Source: Lewinellaceae bacterium (lineage in GTDB: Bacteria > Bacteroidota > Bacteroidia > Chitinophagales > Saprospiraceae). From it: a stretch of 64,000 bases of DNA. Location of the stretch: NCBI GenBank assembly GCA_016712415.1, contig JADJRC010000014.1, positions 223,609 to 287,608 on the forward strand. The letters are read 5' to 3'. Positions 54,301-64,000 of this stretch are shown here, piece after piece (position 1 is the first letter of the stretch; each line of letters opens with the position of its first letter). The position numbers and the translations under genes were made by a program. The notes beneath the pieces were generated by a model. It worked only from the letters and a program-made list of their open reading frames with translations, was not told the origin of the DNA and made no database searches.

Positions 54301-57300
54301 CATCGAACCAGGAGAAAGTCAGTTGGTTGGCCATCGGTGTGCCGATTACCGGTGCATCGCCGTCGATTGTAAGAGGAGTATTGCCCTGCAAAGACAGTTC
54401 GGCAGCATCCCAGTTGACACTAAAGTCCAGGGTACCTATATCGGTAAAGTCAGTGGTTTTAATAGTAACCGAGACCAAATCACCGCAGGTCAATGGGCCA
54501 GCAGGGCCTTCTGCCGTCAGTTTCAGTGTTTGGTCTGGACTTACGGTAAGGGTAAGCGCATCACTGGTAGCCGTACAGGTCCCTCCGGGAGCATCAGGCG
54601 TGAGGGTGAGGGTGATATCGCCGCTGTAATTGTTCGGCGGCGTGTAGGTGGCATTGAGGTCGTTGGCATTGGGGGTAAATGTTCCACCTGCTCCTCCATC
54701 GTCCCAGGTGCCATTAGAACCGCCATTGATGGCGCCACTCAGGAAGGCGTCGGTGTTGAAACAAACCGTTTGGTCGTCGCCTGCATCGGCAATAGCATCG
54801 GTGCAACAGGAGATCGTATTAACAGTAATGTCGAAAGTGCAGGAATTTGAGCAGTTGTTACCGTCAGTATAGGTATAGGTAATGGTATTGGTCGTACCTG
54901 AGGCAGCCGTGTAATTCGTACCCGTTACACCCGTTCCGCTAAACGTGCCGCCGCCGGGCAATGCCCCAAGGGTTGTCAGGTCAATCGGCAAATTGTCAAC
55001 ACAAATTGTCAGATTTTCCGGACAATTTACCATCGGAACGGCATTCACCGTAATGTCGAAGGTACAGGAATTTGAGCAGTTGTTACCGTCGGTATAGGTA
55101 TAAGTAATGGTATTGGTCGTACCTGAGGCAGCCGTGTAATTCGTACCCGTTACACCCGTTCCGCTAAACGTGCCGCCGCCGGGCAATGCCCCAAGGGTGG
55201 TCAGGTCAAGCGGAAGCGCCGATACACATACAAACTGGTTTTCCGGACAATTAACAGCCGGCAGTGCGTTCACCGTGATATCGAACGTGCAGGAATTCGT
55301 ACAGCCGTTGCCGTCCGTAATCGTATACGTCACTGTATTGGTCGTACCGCCGGCAGCCGTATAAGTCGTGCCCGATACACCCGTACCGGAGAATACGCCG
55401 CCACCGGGGAGTGCGCCCAGGGCTGTCAGGTCCAGCGGCAGGTCAGATTCGCAGACCGTCTGATCGCCAGGACATGTTATTGCAGGTTGGTTATATACTG
55501 TAATATCAAAGGTGCAGGAATTCGAGCAGCCGTTGATGTCGGTGTAAGTGTATGTGACTGTGTTGGTTGTACCTGCCGCAGCCGTATAATCTGTACCGGA
55601 CACTCCCGTTCCGCTAAACGTGCCGCCCGCAGGCGAAGCGCCCAGGCTTGTCAGATCAAGCGGCAAGGATGATGCGCACACCGACAGGTCTTCCGGACAA
55701 TTTACAGTGATCGGACTCAGGGAAATACTTGTGTTTACTGCTGTAACCGTATTTGAACAGAAATCTTTATTTACAACCTCCCGTGATGCCGGATTGTCTG
55801 TTATCGACACAGCAGCGCTGCCCGAACTGCCGATTACCTTCATCGAAAGGGTCAGTATCACTGTGCCATCGGCAAGGTCAACACCGTCAAATTCAAAATT
55901 GGGATCCGGATCAAACCAGGTAAAAGCCAGTTCTCCATTAGACAATGCGTCCAGATCACCGATAATCGGGTCGCCGCCCAGTCCGCCAATCTCAAGCGTG
56001 GTGGCAGGGCTAACGTACATCAATTTGGTCTCGTCCCATTCAACACTGAACTGCAGGGAAGAAATATCTGTAAATGCATTGCTTACCTTGAATGTAACAT
56101 CAACCAGGTCGCCACAAGTGGCGTTGGCAGGCATTTCTGCGGTCAGGGTAAGGGTTGGCGTTGCACCTACAATTACATCAAAGGTGCAACTGCTGCTGCA
56201 GCCGTCGCCATTAACATAAGTATACGTCACCGTATTTGTCGTACCGCCCGCAGCAGTATAACTCGTGCCGGATACTCCTGTGCCGCTAAATGTGCCTCCC
56301 CCTGGCGCCGCACCCAACAGTGACAAGTCGAGTGGAAGATCGGAGGAGCAGAGGTACTGGTCGCCGGGACAGGCAACTCCCGTCGAAGCGTTTACCGTAA
56401 TATCGAACGTGCAGGAATTCGTGCAGCCGTTACCGTCGGTGTAGGTGTAAATAGTATTGGTCGTGCCTGCGGCTGCCGTGTACGTCGTGCCAGATACACC
56501 CGTTCCGGTGAATGTTCCACCCCCCGGAGCAGCTCCAAGGCTTGTTAAATCCAGCGGAATATCCGATTCGCAAATGATCTGGTTTTCCGGACAGAATACT
56601 GCCGGTGTCGCATTTACCGTAATATCGAACGTTCAGGAATTCGTACAGTTATCACCATCCGTATAGGTATAAGTTACTGTGTTTGTTGTGCCCCGGCAGC
56701 AGAATACGTTGTGCCCGACACGCCTGTGCCGGTAAACGTACCGTCAACCGGAGATGCGCCCAGTGAAAGCAAATCCAGCGGCAGAGCAGAGGTGCATACT
56801 GTTTGGTTTTCCGGACAGTTGACCGTTGGAAGCGGATTCACTGTAATGGTAAACGTGCAGGAATTCATGCAGCCGTTGCCATCTGTGTAGGTATAGGTCA
56901 CTGTATTCGTCGTGCCCGCTGCAGCCGTGTAGGTCGTGCCGCTGACCCCTACTCCCGTAAAGGCGCCGCCGCCGGGGAGGGCGCCAAGGGCCGTCAGGTC
57001 AAGCGGAAGTGCGGATTCGCAAACCGACTGGTCGCCGGGGCAGGTTACCGATGGCTGATTGTAAACTGAAATATCAAATGTGCAGGAATTCGTGCAGCCG
57101 TTGCCGTCCGTATAGGTGTAAGTCACGGTATTCGTCGTGCCTGCGGCGGCCGTGTAGGTCGTGCCGCTTACGCCAGTGCCGGTGAATGTGCCACCGCCTG
57201 GTGTTGCGCCAAGGGCCGTCAGGTCAAGCGGAAGTGCGGATTCGCAAACCGACTGGTTGCCTGGACAGGTAACGGCTATCGGGTCAAGGGTAATATTGGC

Positions 57301-60300
57301 AGGGGTGGTATTGACCGTCAGTATACAGGTCTGGCTATTGGTCGCTTCTATCGGCGTGGTGTTGCCGGTGACCATCACCGCATCACCGCCGGTGCTTATT
57401 ACTTTCAGCGTCAGCGTCAGCAAGGTCGTGCCGTCCGCCAGGTCGACGCCGTCAAACTCCAGACCCGGATCGGGGTCGTTCCATGAATACGTCAAAATAC
57501 CGTTGGCTGTATTGCCGCCTATACCCGGAGCGCCGCCGCCTACACTTGCGGCGACCTCGCCCATGTACATCAGTTTTGTCTGATCCCAGTTCACGCTGAA
57601 TTGCAAGGCGCCGATATTGGTATAACCACTGGCGGCTTTCACCAAAAACATAATTTCATCGCCACATGTGGCATTCGCAGGCCCGGTTACCGTCAGCTCC
57701 AGCGCAGGAAGCGGTCCGTACGTGACGGTCAGGTTGTCGCTCGCCGGACAGGGGCCATCGGTTGTCAGCGTCAAAATGATGGGATCGGTGTATGCTGCAG
57801 GCGGCTGATAAAATGCAACCAGCGTATTTGCATCCGGCAGGAAAGATCCGCCCACTCCGCCGTCGCTCCAGGTGCCGCCCGATGCAGCGCCGCCGACCGT
57901 ACCCGTCAGTTTCACGATGCCGTCTACGCAGGTCGTCTGGTCGTCGCCGGCATCTGCCGTTTCTGTTGCGCCGACCGTTACTGTCACGGAGACGGTCGTC
58001 GAACAGCCCGCGTTGGTTACGATAACCGAATATGGGGTGGTCGTTGCAGGGCTTACATTAATAGACTCGGTGGTTTCGTTCGTGCTCCAGTTATATGTAC
58101 CGCCGCCGGTGGCAGTCAGCGTTGTGCTGCCGCCCGCGCAAATGGTCGTTGTTCCGTTGATAGATGCGCTTGGTATGGCATTTACCGTGATATCGAACGT
58201 GCAGGAGTTCGTGCAGCCGTTACCGTCGGTGTAGGTATAAGTTATAGTATTCGTAGTGCCTGCGGCTGCCGTGTACGTTGTGCCCGTCACACCTGTGCCA
58301 GTGAATGTTCCACCACCCGGAGCAGCTCCAAGGCTCGTTAAATCCAGCGGAATATCCGATTCGCAAATGATCTGGTTTTCCGGACAGAATACTGCCGGTG
58401 TCGCATTTACCGTAATATCGAACGTGCAGGAATTCGTACAGTTATCACCATCCGTATAGGTATAAGTTACTGTGTTTGTTGTGCCCCCGGCAGCAGAATA
58501 CGTTGTGCCCGACACGCCTGTGCCGGTAAACGTACCGTCAACCGGAGATGCGCCCAGTGAAAGCAAATCCAGCGGCAGAGCAGAGGTGCATACTGTTTGG
58601 TTTTCCGGACAGTTGACCGTTGGAAGCGGATTCACTGTAATGGTAAACGTGCAGGAATTCATGCAGCCGTTGCCATCTGTGTAGGTATAGGTCACCGTAT
58701 TCGTCGTGCCCGCTGCAGCCGTAGGTCGTGCCGCTGACCCCTACTCCCGTAAAGGCGCCGCCGCCGGGGAGGGCGCCAAGGGCCGTCAGGTCAAGCGGAA
58801 GTGCGGATTCGCAAACCGACTGGTCGCCGGGGCAGGTTACCGATGGCTGATTGTAAACTGATATATCAAATGTGCAGGAATTCGTGCAGCCGTTGCCGTC
58901 CGTATAGGTGTATGTCACGGTATTCGTCGTGCCTGCGGCGGCTGTGTAGGTCGTGCCGCTTACGCCAGTGCCGGTGAATGTGCCACCGCCTGGTGTTGCG
59001 CCAAGGGCCGTCAGGTCAAGCGGAAGTGCGGATTCGCAAACCGACTGGTTGACCGGACAGGTAATGGATATTGGGTCAAGGGTAATATTGGCAGGGGTGG
59101 TATTGACCGTCAGTATACAGGTCTGGCTATTGGTTGCTTCTATCGGCGTGGTGTTGCCGGTGACCATCACCGCATCACCGCCGGTGCTTATTACTTTCAG
59201 CGTCAGCGTCAGCAAGGTCGTGCCGTCCGTCAGGTCGACGCCGTCAAACTCCAGACCCGGATCGGGGTCGTTCCATGAATACGTCAAAATACCGTTGGCT
59301 GTATTGCCCCCTATACCCGGAGCGCCGCCGCCTACACTTGCGGCGACCTCGCCCATGTACATCAGTTTTGTCTGATCCCAGTTCACACTGAATTGCAAGG
59401 CGCCGATATTGGTATAACCACTGGCGGCTTTCACCAAAAACATAATCTCATCGCCACATGTGGCATTCGCAGGCCCGGTTACCGTCAGCTCCAGCGCAGG
59501 AAGCGGTCCGTACGTGACGGTCAGGTTGTCGCTCGCCGGACAGGGGCCATCGGTTGCCAGCGTCAAAATGATGGGATCGGTGTATGCTGCAGGCGGCTGA
59601 TAAAATGCAACCAGCGTATTTGCATCCGGCAGGAAAGATCCGCCCACTCCGCCGTCGCTAGGTGCCGCCCGATGCAGCGCCGCCGACCGTACCCGTCAGT
59701 TTCACGATGCCGTCTACGCAGGTCGTCTGGTCGTCGCCGGCATCTGCCGTTTCTGTTGCGCCGACCGTTACTGTCACGGAGACGGTCGTCGAACAGCCCG
59801 CGTTGGTTACGATAACCGAATATGGGGTGGTCGTTGCAGGGCTTACATTAATAGACTCGGTGGTTTCGTTCGTGCTCCAGTTATATGTACCGCCGCCGGT
59901 GGCAGTCAGCGTTGTGCTGCCGCCCGCGCAAATGGTCGTTGTTCCGTTGATAGATGCGCTTGGTATGGCATTTACCGTAATATCGAACGTGCAGGAATTC
60001 GTGCAGCCGTTACCGTCGGTGTAGGTATAAGTTATCGTATTCGTAGTGCCTGCGGCTGCCGTGTACGTTGTGCCCGTCACACCTGTGCCGGTGAATGTTC
60101 CACCCCCCGGAGCAGCTCCAAGGCTTGTTAAATCCAGCGGAATATCCGATTCGCAGACTGATTGATTGGTCGGACAATTTACTGCAGGCTGGTCATATAC
60201 GGTAATATCAAATGTGCAGGAATTCGTGCAGTTGTTTGCGGTGTAGGAGTAGGTGACTGTATTGGTGGTACCCGCAGCAGCCGTATATGTTGTGCCGCTT

Positions 60301-63300
60301 ACGCCGGTACCAGTGAAGGCGCCGCCACCCGGGGTAGCGCCCAATGCCGTCAGGTCAAGCGGAAGCGCCGTTGTACAAACCAATTGGTTGTCAGGACAAT
60401 CTACGACCGGCGTAGCATTTACTGTAATATCAAATGTGCAGGAATTGACGCAGCCGTTGCCATCTGTATAGGAGTAGGTTACTGTATTTGTCGTGCCCGC
60501 TGCAGCAGTATATGTTGTGCCGCTAACTCCGGTGCCGGAGAATGTACCGCCGCCTGGGGTTGCACCCAACGCAGCAAGGTCCAACGGAAGGTCTGCTTCG
60601 CAGACAATTTGATTTTCCGGACAGTTTACTGCCGGAAGTGCATTTACTGTGATATCGAACGTGCAGGAATTTGAGCACCCGTTGCCATCAGTATAGGTGT
60701 AGGTTACTGTATTCGTGGTGCCCGCACCAGCCGTGTATGTTGTGCCGCTAACTCCGGTGCCGGAGAATGTACCGCTGCCGGGGGTTGCACCCAGGGCTGT
60801 AAGGTCAAGCGGAAGGTCGTCGGTGCAAACCGACTGGTTTGTCGGGCAGTCTACTGCCGGTTGGGTATATACGCTTATGTCAAACGTGCAGGAATTGGTG
60901 CAGCCGTTTGCAGTGTAAGTGTAAGTAACGGTATTGGTCGTACCCGCAGCAGCGGTATATGTTGTACCGGACACCCCCGTGCCGGAGAAAGTGCCGCCGC
61001 CAGGCGTTGCGCCCAGCGCAGTAAGATCCAATGGAAGTGCCGTTGTGCAAACCGATTGGTTGTCAGGACAATCTACGACCGGCGTAGCATTTACCGTAAT
61101 ATCAAACGTGCAGGAATTTGAGCACCCGTTGCCGTCAACATACGTGTAGGTAACTGTATTCGTTGTGCCTGCAAGAGCCGTATATGTTGTGCCGCTAACA
61201 CCGGCGCCGGAGAATGTACCACTACCGGGGCTTGCACCCAGCGCCGTCAGGTCAAGCGGAAGGTCTGCTTCGCAGACGATTTGATTTTCCGGACAGTTTA
61301 CTGCCGGAAGTGCATTTACCGTAATATCAAATGTGCAGGAATTTGAACAACCGTTTCCATCGATATACGTGTAGGTAACCGTGTTGGTCGTGCCCGCTGT
61401 AGCCGTGTATGTTGTGCCGCTAACGCCGGTCCCCGAGAAGGTACCGCCACCCGGATTTGCGCCAAGGGCTGCCAGGTTTAGCGGAAGATCGTCGGTGCAA
61501 ACCGACAGGTTGTCCGGGCAGTCTACTGCCGGTTGATCGTAGACGGTGATATCAAATGTGCAGGAATTGGTGCAGTCGTTGCCGTCTGAATAGGTATAGG
61601 TCACCGTGTTGGTTGTACCTGCGGCGGCGGTGTACGTTGTGCCGCTTACGCCGATACCGGTGAATGTGCCACCGCCCGGTGTCGCACCCAACGCCGTCAG
61701 GTCAAGCGGAAGTGCTGTTGTACAAACCGATTGATTGACAGGGCAGTTTACTGCCGGCGTGGCATTTACCGTAATATCGAACGTGCAGGAACCTGTGCAG
61801 CCATTGCCATCCGTATAGGTGTAGGTCACGGTATTTGTGGTACCTGCACCAGCCGTGTATGTTGTACCGCTTACACCGGTACCGGAGAAGGCGCCGCCGC
61901 CGGGGGTTGCGCCCAATGTGGTCAGGTCAAGCGGAAGGACCGCTTCGCAGACTGACTGGTTACCGGGACAGGTAACACCCACCGCTGCGTTCACCGTAAT
62001 ATCAAACGTGCAGAAGTTGCTGCAGCCGTTGCCATCGGTGTAGGAATAGGTCACCGTATTCGTGGAGCCGCCAGCTGCACTGTAGCTGGTACCGCTCACA
62101 CCCGTACCGCTAAAGGTACCACCGCCGGGTTCCGTATCGAGGGTCGTCAGGTCCAGTGGAAGGTCTGACTCGCAAACGGTCTGATTAACCGGACAGTTTA
62201 CTTCAGGCAGGTCAAATATGGTGATATCGAACGCACAGGAATAGACACACCCGTTTCCATCCGTAACGGTATAGGTCACGGTATTCGTCGTGCCACCTGC
62301 ATCGGAATAGGAAGTGCCTGATACACCCGTGCCCGAAAAAACACCGCCGAGCGGCAATGCGCCCAAGGTTGAAAGGTCGAGTGGCAAGTCAGACACACAA
62401 ATCGCCTGGTTGTTAGGACAAGTCAATTCCGGCGCCGTATAGATCGTAATATCAAACGTGCAGGAATTGGAACACCCGTCGCCGTCCGTATAGGTATAGG
62501 TCACGGTATTGGTCGTGCCCGGAGCGGCATTGTAATCCGTTCCGGAAACGCCGGTACCGGAAAACACGCCACCTGCGGGCGTAGCGCCCAAAGTTGTCAG
62601 GTCCAGCGGCAATGCGGAACTGCATACCGACTGATTGCCGGGACAAGTCACCACAATAGGATTAAGCGTAATATCCTGCGTATTCGCTGTATTTACGGTC
62701 ATGACACAGAACTGGCTGTTGGTCGCCTCAATCGGGGTGGAATTGCCTGTGATGTCGACTGTCTCCGTGCCGGAACTGACCAGTGCCTTCAGCGTGATGG
62801 TCAGCAATGCGGTGCCATCGGCAAGGTCCTCGCCATCCGAACCGGAAGGGTCGAACCAGGCGCTGGTCAATATACCGCCGGCAGTATTAAAGGCGCCGAC
62901 ACCCGGAGGAGCGCCGCCAATCGGGTCGGTCGAATGGCTTACATATGAAAATTTAGTGGGGTCCCAATTGACACTGTATTGGAATGAACTGATATCGACA
63001 AAACCATTGGTCGCTTCGATGGTGATTACGATCTCTTCACCGCAGGTGGCGTTCGCAGGGCCAACCGCCGTGAGGGTCAGCGGAGGCAGGGGGCCATAAG
63101 TAACCACCAGATCGTCAGTGGCCGGGCATGGGCCGTTGGAGGTCAGGGTCAGCGTGATGGGGTCGGTATTGTTGAAAGGCGGGGTGTAATACGTTGCCAG
63201 GCCACTGGCATTTGAAAAAACGCCACCCGCACCACCGTCGCTCCAGGTACCTGCATTGGAAGAGCCTCCAACAGTACCGGCAACCTGCACGATCCCGTTT

Positions 63301-64000
63301 ACACAAGTTGTCTGGTCCGCGCCGACACTGGCAGTCCCCAATGCACTGATGGTAACAGTAAAGTTGGCAGTGCCGGTGCTGCCGCAATCGTTCTGGACAG
63401 TCAACACCCCGTTATATACCCCTGGATCTGCATCTCCGGGTACTACAACAGGAATGGAACCGCCGGGCAATGCCGTCAAAACCACATCTTCAAATCCTTG
63501 CGCCTCAGCGGCAGGATTGAAGTTGATGCTGTATTGTGTGGGGGAATTTGTTGTAGCCGAATAAGGCAGAGTGGTCGAGGTAATCCCCGAACAAACGGAC
63601 GGAGAAGTGCCCAGCGTGATGGTCGGGAATGGACATACTGTAACTGTCGTGTTGTCAAAAAAAGCGGTTTGAGCTGCAGCCGTGCTTCCTTGCCACCAGG
63701 CGCCCATCAGGGCAAGTACAGAACCTGTGTGGGTGGCGTCGACTGCAGTGCCCTGTGAGGTCAAACTTCCGCTTGCCGGATCGGCAAATGCCGTTGCACC
63801 ATCGTTCCGAACAAATAACTCCCATGTATTTGTCGTAGGTGTATAGGTGACTTTGATACTCAGGTAATCCGTACCAAAATCTGTTAATCCCGTTGTATTT
63901 GAGGTAATGATATTGGATAATGCGCCTGAACGCCGTTTGTAGCGCGCAAGCCGTACAGGATCGGTAGCACCCGATTGTCCCAACACCACTGCATAGCCAT
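39509..64000 (-). CDS. Giant surface protein B: cohesin-like domains, Ig-like repeat arrays, HYR domains, dockerin-like repeats, T9SS tail; N-terminus beyond window
   Basis: One gene of at least ~8160 codons, as sequenced cut by single indels near 47530, 48375, 50980, 56693 (C run), 58721 (-2) and 59659 (-2), and by a TGC-to-TGA change at 56633-56635. From the N-terminal side: a LamG-like start (63.65-64.0 kb); a cohesin-like domain (62.65-63.1 kb); a dozen ~222-bp repeats of CPxNQxVCxxxLPLDLTxLG type; more cohesin-like domains at ~59.1-59.5, 57.3-57.7, 55.7-56.15 and 54.1-54.5 kb (pattern LQFSVNWDQTKLMYMGEVAA ... WNDPDPGLEFDGVDLADGT); repeats with CPQTRNIEGCNTDAITGPAY (52.4-53.6 kb); a long series of HYR domains (42.3-52 kb); then the shared cassette with dockerin-like repeats and T9SS tail. 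Probably an outer-surface matrix or adhesion protein. The upstream end is outside the window. Confidence 0.85.
56573..58365 (-). repeat. Tandem duplication copy 1 within gene B
   Basis: Nearly identical to 58366-60155. It contains one cohesin-like domain and several Ig-like units. Length is 1793 bases, or 1794 (598 codons) after restoring the base missing from the C run at 56691-56694. Confidence 0.85.
58366..60155 (-). repeat. Tandem duplication copy 2 within gene B
   Basis: Length 1790 bases, again 1794 after restoring two 2-base losses (GT near 58721, CC near 59659) that are intact in copy 1. Similarity to copy 1 is almost complete, so the duplication is recent or kept uniform by recombination. 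Confidence 0.85.
59980..62650 (-). repeat. Array of ~222-bp Ig-like repeats in gene B
   Basis: About twelve units, each beginning near the sequence read on the plus strand as ATATCAAACGTGCAGGAAT (59985, 60215, 60435, 60655 and so on). They encode the consensus NQSVCxxxLPLDLTALGA, GTFSGTGVSGTTYTAAAG, then TNTVTYTYTDGNGCTNSC. Neighbouring units differ in a few residues each. Confidence 0.8.

Overview
The window looks like a chromosomal stretch of a Bacteroidota bacterium, most likely a member of the Saprospiria/Saprospiraceae-type lineages. Evidence: several very large secreted proteins end in type IX secretion (T9SS) type A sorting domains, there are ELWxxDGT, HYR and PKD-like repeat proteins, and the intergenic DNA is full of palindromes and stuttering short repeats. 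No rRNA, tRNA or CRISPR array was seen. Almost every gene lies on the minus strand.

Layout by coordinate. 1-3049: a fibronectin-III secreted protein running off the left edge and an ELWxxDGT repeat protein. 3050-14259: a conspicuously AT-rich block holding a 2321-residue secreted protein, a secreted protein whose C-terminus is a frame-broken ADP-ribosyltransferase (ART) toxin-like domain, and the remains of a small gene in the position expected for an immunity gene. 14260-16543: repeat-rich DNA with two small plus-strand genes, one carrying an effector-associated-domain-like fragment.

16544-24567 is the most interesting part: a minus-strand cluster that combines a diversity-generating retroelement (DGR) with NTPase conflict-system genes. 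In transcription order it has a SIR2-like effector with an EAD11-like tail, an nSTAND1-type ATPase with a transmembrane segment and a C-terminal FGE/C-type-lectin-fold domain, an HRDC-domain DGR accessory protein, a DGR reverse transcriptase (IGNLTSQ and YMDD motifs), a ~136-bp template repeat (TR), and a membrane-anchored NACHT ATPase that also ends in an FGE domain. Both FGE domains end in variable repeats (VR) matching the TR. The substitutions I could align fall at template adenines (19 of 19 in VR1, apart from one C-to-T at the extreme 3' end). I infer a sensor/effector system in which one TR diversifies the ligand-binding ends of two different STAND-class ATPases.

24637-26202 is a T9SS-exported leucine-rich-repeat-like protein. 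26203-27395 holds a ~290-bp nested palindrome. 27396-64000 is nearly filled by two giant surface proteins: A (27396-38866, ~3820 residues) and B (39509 to beyond the right edge, at least ~8160 residues). They share a near-identical 2.8-kb C-terminal cassette with dockerin-like repeats and a T9SS tail. B additionally carries five cohesin-like domains, a dozen ~222-bp Ig-like repeats and a 1794-bp tandem duplication.

Single-base indels interrupt many genes: the RT, both VR-bearing genes, and A and B several times. In the duplicated part of B each indel is present in only one copy, and both copies become exactly 1794 bp when corrected. Much of the breakage is therefore probably consensus error from long reads or very recent mutation. 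The ART C-terminus and its neighbour are more heavily damaged and look genuinely decayed.
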